NCBI GenBank assembly: GCA_903827375.1
Contig: CAIKHZ010000315.1
Coordinates: 1-64,000, forward strand
From: Akkermansiaceae bacterium
GTDB lineage: Bacteria > Verrucomicrobiota > Verrucomicrobiia > Verrucomicrobiales > Akkermansiaceae
DNA length: 64,000 nucleotides
Reading direction: 5' to 3'
In this document: positions 25,178 to 33,319 of the stretch, in pieces
Layout: every line of letters starts with the position of its first letter
Numbering within the stretch: the first letter of the stretch is position 1
The notes under the pieces: model-generated
Databases searched by the model: none
Seen by the model: only the letters and a program-made list of their open reading frames with translations
Told to the model about the DNA's origin: nothing
Position numbers and translations under genes: made by a program

Positions 25178-25297
25178 TTATTTGCCGCTGTGATGACTCA
25201 CGGCTGGCGCTGGTGCGGGAGCCGGGGGTTTTGATGTGCAGGCAGAAGCGAACAGTGAGGCCGCAGCGGCAAGGATGGCGAGCTTGATGAATTTCAT
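25178..25297 (-). CDS. Tiny lipoprotein
   Basis: 39 codons from the ATG at 25297: a Lys-containing n-region, a hydrophobic stretch, a lipobox-like LFASAC with Cys at about residue 20, and a short Pro/Ala-rich mature tail ending HHSGK. This is the shape of entericidin-like or other very small outer-membrane lipoproteins; the function is unknown. The track begins 22 codons earlier, but the signal peptide fixes the start. It is served by its own arm of the bidirectional terminator, which supports it being a real transcribed gene. Confidence 0.65.
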   Translation of the reverse strand: MKFIKLAILAAAASLFASACTSKPPAPAPAPAVSHHSGK

Positions 25298-25466
25298 TGC
25301 TTTGATTAGTTGGTTGTTCTTGCGCGCTCCCACTAGGAAGCGCTCGCGCCAAACAATGGACATTTCGCCGGAATTGGCAAGTGAAATAGTTAATTTTTCC
25401 TTATTTTATGGTTTTTCTCATCCTTTTGGCTGGGTTAGGCCATGGAAGGGCTGATTTTTTGGAAGT

Positions 25467-27050
25467 TCACGCTTGGGCGGATTCTTCGATCACGATGCGA
25501 GGAAACACCGGTTTTGGCTTGCCGATGGCGTGTCCGTCGGGCAACAGGCCCCAGTGCAAGTCGGCGAGTTTGAGGCTCGTCAGGGAGGGTAAATTGAGCT
25601 GGGCGGCGAGCTTGGCGGCCGCGTCCGGGAGGATTGGGGAGAGCAGGACGGCGGCGTGTGCCACGCTTTCGGCTAGGTGATAGAGCACGGTGGCGAGTCG
25701 CTCATGGTTGGCTGGATCCTTATTGAGCTCCCACGGTTTCATCCGCTCGGCGTAGCCATTGCAGTGCACGACGTGACGGCTGATAGCCTCGAGTCCGCGT
25801 GAGATATCGCATTCGTCCATCGCGGCTTGATAGGCAGCGGTGGAGTCAGTTAGGGAAGCTTGCAGGGCGGTTTCGTCAGAGGTGAAGGGGGCTCCGTGAT
25901 GGAGGATGCCATCGGTAAAGCGCTGGCTCATGTTGAGGGCGCGGTTGCAGAGGTTGCCTGTTTCGTTAGCCAGCTCGGTGTTGAAGAGCATAACGAGGCG
26001 GTCCAGATCGAAGTCTGAGTCCTTGCCGGTGACGATATCGCGCATCAGGTAGTAGCGCAGGGCATCGACGCCGAAGGAATCGGCGAGAACGTTAGGATCG
26101 ACGATATTGCCGGTGGACTTGGAGAGTTTGTCGCCGCTCTTGCTGTTCCAGAAGCCGTGAACGAGGAGGCGGGGGATTTGGGCATCCGGGAAGCCCATGG
26201 CATGGAGCATGCACAGCCAGTAAATGCCGTGGGCGGGCACCAGAATGTCCTTGCCGATGAGATGGGTGCTGCGGCTGCCAGCGACGTTCCAGAGTTTTTC
26301 AAAATTCGGGAGGCCGGCATCCGGCGCGGCGTGATAGCCAGCGAAGGAGATATAGTTGATGAGCGCGTCGAACCAGACGTAGGTGACGAATGAGGCGTCG
26401 AATGGCAGTTCGATGCCCCAGCGCAGGCGTTCCTTGGGGCGGGAGATGCACAGATCTGTATCGCCGGAACGCTCCAGAGCATTCAGCAACTCGGTCCTTC
26501 GGAAGGCCGGAGTGATGACGTCGGGGTGGCTCTCGATGAATGATTTGAGCCAGCCAGTGTGCTCGCTGAGCTTGAAATACCAGTTCTCTTCTTCGACAAT
26601 GTTGACCTCGCCCCACTGCGGTCCGAAGTTGCCGCTTTCATCGCGATCGCGGTCCTGGAGGAATTGTTCCTGCCGCACTGAGTAAGGGGCGGAGTGGGAT
26701 TTTTTGTAAAGTTGGCCGTTTTGTTGGAGATCGCTCAGGATCCCCTGCACACAGGACTTGTGGCGGGGGTCGGTGGTCTCCGCCCAGCCGTCGTAATGGA
26801 CGCCGAGTTTCTCCCAAAGGTTGAGAAACTGCTTGGTGGTGCGTTTGACAAATGTGGCTGGGTGAACTCCCTCTCGTTCTGCGGTTTGTTGGACTTTTTG
26901 GCCGTGCTGATCTACTCCAGTTAGGAAATAGGCATCCTCGCCACGCAGCCGTCGGTAGCGGATGATGACATCGGCTAGCACCTTCTCATAGGCATGGCCG
27001 ATGTGCGGCGCGCCGTTGGTGTAGTCGATGGCGGTGGTGAGGTAAAACAT
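25467..27050 (-). CDS. metG: Methionyl-tRNA synthetase
   Basis: Charges tRNA-Met with methionine. 527 residues from the ATG at 27048-27050 (MFYLTTAIDYTNGAPHIGHAYEKV). The class I motifs are PHIGH at about residue 15 and the KMSKS equivalent KLSKSTG at about 306. The connective peptide lacks a four-Cys zinc knuckle, as in the zinc-free MetRS subclass. The C-terminal EMAP-like tRNA-binding domain found in E. coli MetG is absent, which is common. The track extends the start by 33 codons into non-protein-like sequence. Upstream sequence holds TTGACA on the minus strand at about 27172-27177, but no good -10. Confidence 0.95.
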   Translation of the reverse strand: MFYLTTAIDYTNGAPHIGHAYEKVLADVIIRYRRLRGEDAYFLTGVDQHGQKVQQTAEREGVHPATFVKRTTKQFLNLWEKLGVHYDGWAETTDPRHKSCVQGILSDLQQNGQLYKKSHSAPYSVRQEQFLQDRDRDESGNFGPQWGEVNIVEEENWYFKLSEHTGWLKSFIESHPDVITPAFRRTELLNALERSGDTDLCISRPKERLRWGIELPFDASFVTYVWFDALINYISFAGYHAAPDAGLPNFEKLWNVAGSRSTHLIGKDILVPAHGIYWLCMLHAMGFPDAQIPRLLVHGFWNSKSGDKLSKSTGNIVDPNVLADSFGVDALRYYLMRDIVTGKDSDFDLDRLVMLFNTELANETGNLCNRALNMSQRFTDGILHHGAPFTSDETALQASLTDSTAAYQAAMDECDISRGLEAISRHVVHCNGYAERMKPWELNKDPANHERLATVLYHLAESVAHAAVLLSPILPDAAAKLAAQLNLPSLTSLKLADLHWGLLPDGHAIGKPKPVFPRIVIEESAQA

Positions 27051-27234
27051 GGGATGAGGAAAAGAGTCGGACGATTGATGATTGCCGATTGATGAACGTT
27101 GATTGCTGATGTGAGCTTGGACCCGAGATTCAGCACAAAGCAACCTCACTTCAAAAATCGTTCGACTGAGGTCACGCTGATGTCAAAAATCAACAATGGT
27201 CAATCGTCAATCACCGCAGCGATCTTCTGTTGTT

Positions 27235-28914
27235 CTAGCGACTTCTATTCAACTGCTCAATTTTAGCGTCTTCGACGCGTGAGGCGAGCCAGGAGTCGAA
27301 CACGAACATTTCGTTTTGGGTGGTAGCGGAGCTCAGTTCAGCATCGATGCTGGTTGCGCTGTTGGGATCCTTGACAACCTCGCGCTTGATGACGTGGAGG
27401 ACGAAGGCGCGATCAGATTCGATGACGACGTCGGCCATCGAGCCGGGATCGACGTTGGAAGCGGCTTGGAAAAGGTTCTTCGGCTCTGTGGCACCGTCTG
27501 GTTTGTAGGTGCTGGTGACGTTGGTGACGGTCTTGCTGCCGGTTAGTTCGGCATCCTTGGCGGCATCTGCAAAGGTTTTACCTTCAGCCAAGGCGGTCTT
27601 AATTTTAGCAGAGGCGGCCTCGGCGGCAGCTTTGAGGTTGTCTGCGGCCTTTTGAGCGATGTATTTGGCGCGGGCCTCAGCGCGGGCTTCGCCGAAGGAT
27701 TTTTCGCGGGCCTTTTCCTCACCGTCGAGGCGGGCGATGAGCCACTGGTTTTCGCCAACGGCGATGGGTTGGTGGAATTTTGAGATCGGATCGGAGGTCT
27801 CGCTGATTTGGAAAAGTTCATCCACGGCCTTGCCGCCACGGGATGAAGCCCGCACGTTGATGGCCAGATCGGCTGGGGCATCGGCCAAGGTGAAAAAATC
27901 CGTGGTTTTAATTTCCCAGCCGTTCTCTTTGGCCAAATCCTCGAAGCCACTGCCTTTGGCATCTTCGAGTTTGTCAGTGAAATCCGATACGAGCTTGTCG
28001 GCTTCTGTATTTTTCTCACGGCGCTTCTCGGCGAGGGTAGCCGCCTTGAGGGCTTTAGCCTCGTCTTTTTTCTTTTTTGCGGCGGCCTTGGCTTCGTCGG
28101 TGGCGGCGGCTTCGGCGAGGGTTTCGGGTGCTTCCGCATCGGCACTCGCGTCATCGGCGGGGGGCTCCGGGGTTACCAGCACGTAGGAGAACTTGCGGCG
28201 CGGAGTGGTTTTGAAACCGTCCTTGATGGGTTCCCAATAACTTTTAATCTCCTCCTCGGTGGGCTGAATCTTATCCTCAAACGGACCCAAGGGGAGGCAG
28301 GCAAGATCGGCGGTAATTTGTTGTTTGGCGAGGGCCAATGTCTTGGCGGCGGCATCACGGTCGCTGCCCAAACCGGCGCTGAGGAGGGTCTTGAGCTTCT
28401 TTGCAGCGAGCAGGTCGTCTGCAAAATCTAGCAGGTCATTTTCGGTCAGCGCGAGCTGCCCCATCCCTCTCTCAATAAATGCCCGATATTTTTTTTCATC
28501 GAAAGTTTTGTTGGTCCCGGCGAACGCTTTCATCGAACGAATGAAGGTGGATACTTCCTCGGCACCCGGATGGATGCCGAACTTCTCCTTGGCGTCGCGC
28601 AGCAGCAAGCGGCCAGTGAAGAACTTTTCCGGAAGGTCATTTTCGGTTTTAAAGCCTTTGGCAAGTTCCATCACAAACCCATAGGGAGCATAGTCGCCGG
28701 AACTGAAAAGCATCTGTGCCAGTTTCACCGGCCCACTGCCGAGGCGGTTTAGATCCTTGTCGCTGTAGGATCGTCCGGCCACCCGGAGGATGCTCGTTCC
28801 GCCGCCAGCATAATTTCTGCGGCCTCTGGAAAAGTCGCCGAACACGAATGCCGCAGCCACCAGCACCAGCCCGAAGACCAGCAGTCCTTTGTATCTGTGA
28901 ATTTTTTCGATCAT
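27235..28914 (-). CDS. PpiD/SurA-like periplasmic foldase
   Basis: 559 residues from the ATG at 28914 (MIEKIHRYKG). An N-terminal transmembrane anchor (LLVFGLVLVAAAFVFGDF) is followed by a SurA/PpiD-type helical chaperone domain (about 60-210). A parvulin-like region then begins at RKFSYVLVTPE. The usual compact parvulin fold is interrupted by a ~70-residue Ala/Lys/Glu-rich insertion (about 255-325). The C-terminal helices are again charged. It probably assists folding or membrane passage of exported proteins, which fits a genome with many secreted products. Prolyl isomerase activity cannot be assumed given the insertion. Confidence 0.75.
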   Translation of the reverse strand: MIEKIHRYKGLLVFGLVLVAAAFVFGDFSRGRRNYAGGGTSILRVAGRSYSDKDLNRLGSGPVKLAQMLFSSGDYAPYGFVMELAKGFKTENDLPEKFFTGRLLLRDAKEKFGIHPGAEEVSTFIRSMKAFAGTNKTFDEKKYRAFIERGMGQLALTENDLLDFADDLLAAKKLKTLLSAGLGSDRDAAAKTLALAKQQITADLACLPLGPFEDKIQPTEEEIKSYWEPIKDGFKTTPRRKFSYVLVTPEPPADDASADAEAPETLAEAAATDEAKAAAKKKKDEAKALKAATLAEKRREKNTEADKLVSDFTDKLEDAKGSGFEDLAKENGWEIKTTDFFTLADAPADLAINVRASSRGGKAVDELFQISETSDPISKFHQPIAVGENQWLIARLDGEEKAREKSFGEARAEARAKYIAQKAADNLKAAAEAASAKIKTALAEGKTFADAAKDAELTGSKTVTNVTSTYKPDGATEPKNLFQAASNVDPGSMADVVIESDRAFVLHVIKREVVKDPNSATSIDAELSSATTQNEMFVFDSWLASRVEDAKIEQLNRSR

Positions 28915-29059
28915 GCAATGGGGGCCTGTCGATTTCACAGGCGCGCCGAGTTAAGGGCGGAGCGGCCCCGGCGGCAATCGCAAATTTCGAGACTGGCAAG
29001 ATTCATGGTGCCAGCCCCCCAAGGGATGCACGCTAGGCTGAGGTGAGCCGAGTTAGAAA

Positions 29060-29098
29060 ATCGAATATAGGGACAGAGAAATTGCCCCGTTATTCGAT
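29060..29098. promoter_or_regulatory. Palindrome copy 1 upstream of the Rid-PSD1 operon
   Basis: ATCGAATA and TATTCGAT form a perfect 8-bp inverted repeat 23 bp apart, with inner GGG/CCC complementarity. It contains CGAATATAGGG, which recurs with one extra base in copy 2. It is a candidate operator or RNA hairpin. Confidence 0.4.
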
Positions 29099-29205
29099 GG
29101 ACACTGAGGCCGCGGAAGAAATTTTAAGGCTTGTAGGGGGGATTGAGCCACACCATCCGACGAAATCGGCTATTAAGCGGAGCACGACGCAAAAACTCTG
29201 ATTTT

Positions 29206-29240
29206 CCGAAATATAGGGCCGAGTCGGTCCGTATTTCCCC
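29206..29240. promoter_or_regulatory. Palindrome copy 2 just before the start codon
   Basis: GAAATA and TATTTC flank an inner GGGCC/GGTCC pairing, ending 8 bp before the ATG at 29245. It shares CGAA(A)TATAGGG with copy 1. The position suggests a control site for the operon or for translation of its first gene. Confidence 0.4.
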
Positions 29241-29244
29241 GCAC

Positions 29245-30372
29245 ATGAAGCAGCACATACAGACCCTTGGTGAGATCATTACGGAAACCTTCGGATCGCT
29301 TTGGAGCCGCGCGGTTCCAAAGGCCGGCTGGACCGAGTTTTTGTTAGGATCTGTGCCGGGTATCGGTTCAACTCCGGCCAGCTGGCTGGCCGACTTGTCC
29401 GGTTTTCTGGAGCAAACCGGTGCCACCTTGGTGGAGCTTGATGGGTTCGGCGATGCACAGCTGATGGGCGAGATGGGGGCGGCGCTGGCGGCTTCGCCTT
29501 TTGCGAGGTTTCCGGTGTCATTGCTCATCAACGACAGCAACCACGGCCCGCTTGCCGGCGGCTTGTTAGTCAGGGCGCTGCTCGGGGTGGAGGTGGAGCC
29601 GGTGGTCTATCAAGGTACAATGATCGGTTTCCGTTTTGAGGATGAAAACGCGGAGTATTGTTATCTGGGCGGGTTGGTGCCGCCGGATGGCGGGCAAGAC
29701 GGGGCGGGGCAGACGACGCAAGTGATGACGATGATCAAAGGGGCGCTGGAAGCCAATGGGATGGTGTTTCGGGATGTGGTGCGCACTTGGTATTATTTGG
29801 ATGGTATTTTATCATGGTATGATGATTTCAACCGGGCGCGCACCGAGTTTTTCAAGAAGCATGACGTGTTTTCATTGCGGATGCCGGCGAGCACGGGCAT
29901 TGGCATCGCCAATGCCTCGGGCAAACGGGTGCTGGCCAAGGTCCATGCCTTGCGCCCGAAGCACGACGGGCAGGGTGTGCGGGTGGCAGAGTCGCCGCTG
30001 CAGGGCTGTGCCTATGCGTACGGGAGTGCCTTCAGCCGGGCGCTGGAATTGAGCACGCAGGAGAGCCGCACCTTGCATATCTCGGGTAGTGCGAGCATTG
30101 CTCCCGGTGGCGAAACCGAATTTATTGATGACGTGCAGGCGCAGATTGATCGGACGTTGGAGGTGGTGGAAGCCATCTTGCACAAGGCCGGTATGGAGTG
30201 GTCTGATGCGGTGCGCGGCATTGCGTATTTCCGTGAAGCGAAGGACATGGCGCTGTGGGCTGGTGCCCGCCAATCGCTTGGGCTGCCGCCGCAAGTGGAG
30301 ATTGTTGTGCATGCTGATGTGTGCCGAGATAACCTGCTGTTTGAGCTCGAACTGGAAGCTGCGACGGCATGA
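29245..30372 (+). CDS. Rid (YjgF)-fold protein, chorismatase-like
   Basis: 375 residues from the ATG at 29245. The C-terminal half shows the duplicated YjgF/Rid-like layout of chorismatases (FkbO/Hyg5/XanB2 type): VVRTWYYLDGILSWYDDFNRAR, FSLRMPASTGIGI, then HISGSASIAPGGETEF and DDVQAQIDRTLEVVEAIL. The N-terminal ~140 residues are less conserved. Chorismatases cleave chorismate to hydroxybenzoate or dihydroxybenzoate; whether this member does is an inference from layout, and plain Rid deaminase-type activity is the alternative. The stop overlaps the PSD1 start (ATGA), so the two are translationally coupled. An earlier TTG start at 29143 is possible. Confidence 0.65.
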   Translation: MKQHIQTLGEIITETFGSLWSRAVPKAGWTEFLLGSVPGIGSTPASWLADLSGFLEQTGATLVELDGFGDAQLMGEMGAALAASPFARFPVSLLINDSNHGPLAGGLLVRALLGVEVEPVVYQGTMIGFRFEDENAEYCYLGGLVPPDGGQDGAGQTTQVMTMIKGALEANGMVFRDVVRTWYYLDGILSWYDDFNRARTEFFKKHDVFSLRMPASTGIGIANASGKRVLAKVHALRPKHDGQGVRVAESPLQGCAYAYGSAFSRALELSTQESRTLHISGSASIAPGGETEFIDDVQAQIDRTLEVVEAILHKAGMEWSDAVRGIAYFREAKDMALWAGARQSLGLPPQVEIVVHADVCRDNLLFELELEAATA

Positions 30373-31940
30373 GACGGCTCGCATCGATGCTCTGGGCGTT
30401 GAGTGCGGGTTTGACCCTGGCCGCACCTTCATCTGGATCCTCGATGCCACACCAGCCCTTTGAAACCGCTTGGTTCTCCACGCCCCCGAGCCGGATCGAC
30501 ACTCTGGTGTTTGCCCGTCTCGCTAAGGACGGCTTGGCCCCAGCTCTGCCTTGCTCCGACGCCGTGTTTGTCCGCCGCGTCTTTCTTGACGTCATCGGCA
30601 CCCTGCCTAACGAGGAGGAGGTGACCGCCTTCCTAGCCGACAAGGCGTCCGACAAGCGTGCCAAGCTGCTTGAAGCGCTGTTCACTCGCGAGGAATTTGC
30701 CGATTTTTGGGCGTTGAAGTGGTGCGACCTGCTGCGGGTGAAGGCCGAGTTTCCGATCAATTTGTGGCCCAATCCGGCGCAGGCTTATCACCACCTGCTG
30801 CGCAATTGTGTGCGCGACAACCTGCCGATGGACCGCTTCGCCCGCGGCCTCCTCACCGCCGCCGGCAGCAATATGCGGGTCGCTCAATCGAATTTTTTCC
30901 GGGCCGTGCAAAGCCGCGAGCCGCGGGCGCTGGCGGCTGCCGTGTCGCTCGCCTTCATGGGCGTGCGCCAGGAATCCTGGACGCCCGCTGAGCTCGACGC
31001 GCTGAGTGTTTGTTTTTCTCGCGTCGGCTACAAATCCACCAAGGAGTGGAAGGAGGAAATCGTGTTTTTCGATGAAGACAAGCCGGCGGCCAAGGCCCCG
31101 GTGAAAATGCCCGACGGCCAGATGCTCAGCCTGCCGCCCGAACGTGACCCCCGCGCGGCCTTCGCCGATTGGTTGCTCCAGCCTAACAACCCGTGGTTTG
31201 CCCGCAATCTCGCCAACCGCGCTTGGTACTGGCTGCTCGGCCGCGGCATTATTCAGGAACCTGACGACGTCCGCAAAGACAACCCGCCGTCCCATCCTGA
31301 GTTGTTAGCGTATCTTGAAAAGGAACTCATCGGCCATGGCTACGACATGCGGCATTTGTTCCGGCTCATCGTCAATTCCAGAACCTATCAACTTTCCAGC
31401 ATCCCGGCGGTTGCGGATCCCCGGGCCATCGAGCTGTTCGGGGCCTATCCGATCCGGCGGCTTGATGCCGAGGTGCTCATTGACGCGATTTGCGCGGTGA
31501 CGGGCACCAGCGAGACGTATTCGAGCGTCATTCCCGAACCGTTCACGTTTTTGCCGGAAGGGTCGCACGCCATCGGTTTGCCGGATGGGAGCATCAGCAG
31601 TTCATTTCTCGAGTTGTTTGGGCGGCCGTCGCGCGATTCCGGGCTGGAGGCCGAGCGCAACTCAAATCCCAATCCCGCACAACGCCTGCATTTTCTCAAC
31701 TCCTCGCAGATTCGGGCCAAAATCGACCAAAGCACGCTCCTGAGAAAATTGCTGCGGAAGGCCGCCGCACCTAACATCGCTGCCGGACAGATTTATGCGA
31801 CCCTCCTGTGTCGGCCGCCCACAGCGGAGGAAACCACCTTGGTGCGCGAAACCCTGGCTGCCACCACCAACCGCAAGGAGGCCCTTGTCGATCTCATCTG
31901 GGCCTTGCTCAACACCACCGAATTCCTATGTCGCCACTAG
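30369..31940 (+). CDS. DUF1549/DUF1553 (PSD1-type) secreted protein
   Basis: 523 residues with a weak N-terminal signal (MRRLASMLWALSAGLTLAA). The DUF1549 part includes RVFLDVIGTLPNEEEVTAFL and the following helices. The DUF1553 part includes LANRAWYWLLGRGIIQEPDDVR and SHPELLAYLEKELI, plus TPAAEE-like IYATLLCRPPTAEET near the end. The family is abundant in Planctomycetota and Verrucomicrobiota and nearly always paired with DUF1501; its biochemistry is unknown. This is a compact form lacking the cytochrome c (PSCyt1) domain often found at the N-terminus. It overlaps both the Rid-like gene (4 bp) and the DUF1501 gene (13 bp). Confidence 0.88.
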   Translation: MRRLASMLWALSAGLTLAAPSSGSSMPHQPFETAWFSTPPSRIDTLVFARLAKDGLAPALPCSDAVFVRRVFLDVIGTLPNEEEVTAFLADKASDKRAKLLEALFTREEFADFWALKWCDLLRVKAEFPINLWPNPAQAYHHLLRNCVRDNLPMDRFARGLLTAAGSNMRVAQSNFFRAVQSREPRALAAAVSLAFMGVRQESWTPAELDALSVCFSRVGYKSTKEWKEEIVFFDEDKPAAKAPVKMPDGQMLSLPPERDPRAAFADWLLQPNNPWFARNLANRAWYWLLGRGIIQEPDDVRKDNPPSHPELLAYLEKELIGHGYDMRHLFRLIVNSRTYQLSSIPAVADPRAIELFGAYPIRRLDAEVLIDAICAVTGTSETYSSVIPEPFTFLPEGSHAIGLPDGSISSSFLELFGRPSRDSGLEAERNSNPNPAQRLHFLNSSQIRAKIDQSTLLRKLLRKAAAPNIAAGQIYATLLCRPPTAEETTLVRETLAATTNRKEALVDLIWALLNTTEFLCRH

Positions 31941-33319
31941 ATCCGTTATGCCTTGAGCACTCATCGCCGGAGCCCGTCCGCCACGGGCAGCCGATGTCGC
32001 GGCGCCTCGCGTTGCAGCTTGCACTGGGGAGTTCCGCCAGCATCCTGTTTTCAAACCAACCGATGTTTGCGGCTGGGGCCACACCCACTGGCAAGGGGCT
32101 CGATCACCCCGGGCGGGCAAAATCCGTCATTCAAATCTGGATGTGGGGAGGCCCCTGCCACCTCGATACTTTTGACCCGAAACCCGATGCTGGAGCCGAT
32201 TACTGCGGGGCGTTTGTCAAGCCGATCGAAACCAAAGTTTCCGGCACCCGCATCAATGAATTGTTGCCCTTGTTGGCCGGCCAAGCCGACAAATACGCGA
32301 TTTTACGCGGCATGACCCACGGTCTCAACGGTCATGAAACCGCTTCCTACGTGATGCAAACCGGCCATCCCGAGGGTGGGCGCATTGTCTATCCTTCGGT
32401 GGGGGCCGTCGCATCGCTCTTCAAAGGGGTGGCGGCCGGCTACAAAGGCCAAATCCCGCCCTACATCGTGCTAACCGAACCCCAGGGCCGCTTTTCCGAG
32501 GCTGGCTTTCTCGGGTCCCGTTACAAGCCGTTTGCCACCGGTGGCAATCCCGCTAAAACCCCCTTCGCCGTCGAAGGCATCGTCGCCGAAGGCTTCAGCG
32601 TAGAGCGCCAACGTGCCCGCCGCGACCTGTTGCACCGCATGGATACCCTCGCCAACGCCGCGCCAAAACATCCGGCGGTGGTCGCCATGCGCCGCGCCGA
32701 AGAGGAAGCCTATGATTTGATTCTGGGCGACGGTGCCAAGACGTTCGATCTCAACCAGGAAAGCCCGGAATTGCGCGATAAGTACGGCCGAAGCACCTTC
32801 GGTCAGACCTGCCTGATGGCACGCCGCTTGGTGGAACTCGGCGTCCCCTACATCACAATCAATTACAAGGGTTGGGACACTCACAAACAACATTTCCAAA
32901 TCATGCGCCGCCAACTCCCGGAAATGGACAAGGGCGTCGGCACCCTCATCGAGGACCTCTCCGCCCGCGGATTGCTCGATAGCACCATCGTCTGGTGGGG
33001 CGGAGAATTCGGCCGTACCCCCAAAGTCCAAAATGAATCCCCCTGGAACGGCGGCCGCAACCATCACGGCAAAGCGTTCTGCCACATGGTCGCAGGCGGT
33101 GGCTTCCGCGGCGGCCACGTCGTCGGCGCCACCGACGCCCGCGGCGAAGAAGTGACCGAGCGCCCGATCTATCCATGGGACCTGGTCGGCAGCATCTATC
33201 AACTCATGGGAATTGATACCGAGGCGACCCTGCCGCATCCCCTCGGCCTCACCGCCCGAGTCATCCCAGGCAAGGACGAAAAACTCCAAAGCGGTGGCCG
33301 CTTAGCGGAAATTATGTGA
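31928..33319 (+). CDS. DUF1501 (sulfatase-superfamily) Tat-like exported protein
   Basis: 463 residues from the ATG at 31928, which lies inside the end of the PSD1 gene. The N-terminus carries a twin-arginine-like signal (SRRLALQLALGSSA), typical of DUF1501 proteins. The body shows the family's alkaline-phosphatase/sulfatase-like fold: SVIQIWMWGGPCHLDTFDPK, RGMTHGLNGHETASY, WWGGEFGRTPKVQ and GRNHHGKAFCHMVAGGG. The histidines and acidic residues resemble metal ligands. Its function is unknown, but genomic pairing with PSD1 is conserved. The track's 40 upstream codons are the frame shadow of the PSD1 gene. The downstream gene starts within its stop (GTGA). Confidence 0.9.
   Translation: MSPLDPLCLEHSSPEPVRHGQPMSRRLALQLALGSSASILFSNQPMFAAGATPTGKGLDHPGRAKSVIQIWMWGGPCHLDTFDPKPDAGADYCGAFVKPIETKVSGTRINELLPLLAGQADKYAILRGMTHGLNGHETASYVMQTGHPEGGRIVYPSVGAVASLFKGVAAGYKGQIPPYIVLTEPQGRFSEAGFLGSRYKPFATGGNPAKTPFAVEGIVAEGFSVERQRARRDLLHRMDTLANAAPKHPAVVAMRRAEEEAYDLILGDGAKTFDLNQESPELRDKYGRSTFGQTCLMARRLVELGVPYITINYKGWDTHKQHFQIMRRQLPEMDKGVGTLIEDLSARGLLDSTIVWWGGEFGRTPKVQNESPWNGGRNHHGKAFCHMVAGGGFRGGHVVGATDARGEEVTERPIYPWDLVGSIYQLMGIDTEATLPHPLGLTARVIPGKDEKLQSGGRLAEIM

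Larger units (their letters stand above)
28915..29244. other. Divergent intergenic region with two palindromes
   Basis: About 330 bases between the PpiD-like gene (minus) and the Rid-like operon (plus). A TTG-initiated reading (from 29143) would extend the Rid-like ORF by 34 codons, after a purine tract AGGGGGGA, so the start is not settled. Two similar palindromic elements lie here and are listed separately. Confidence 0.5.

Noticed and set aside
27051-27234. Repeated TGATTGATGA-like sequence upstream of metG
   Set aside because: The copies are short, irregular and AT-rich, with no fixed period, so no repeat or operator is claimed.
31808-31927. Upstream extension of the DUF1501 ORF
   Set aside because: It is the shadow of the PSD1 reading frame; the Tat-like signal sets the start at 31928.
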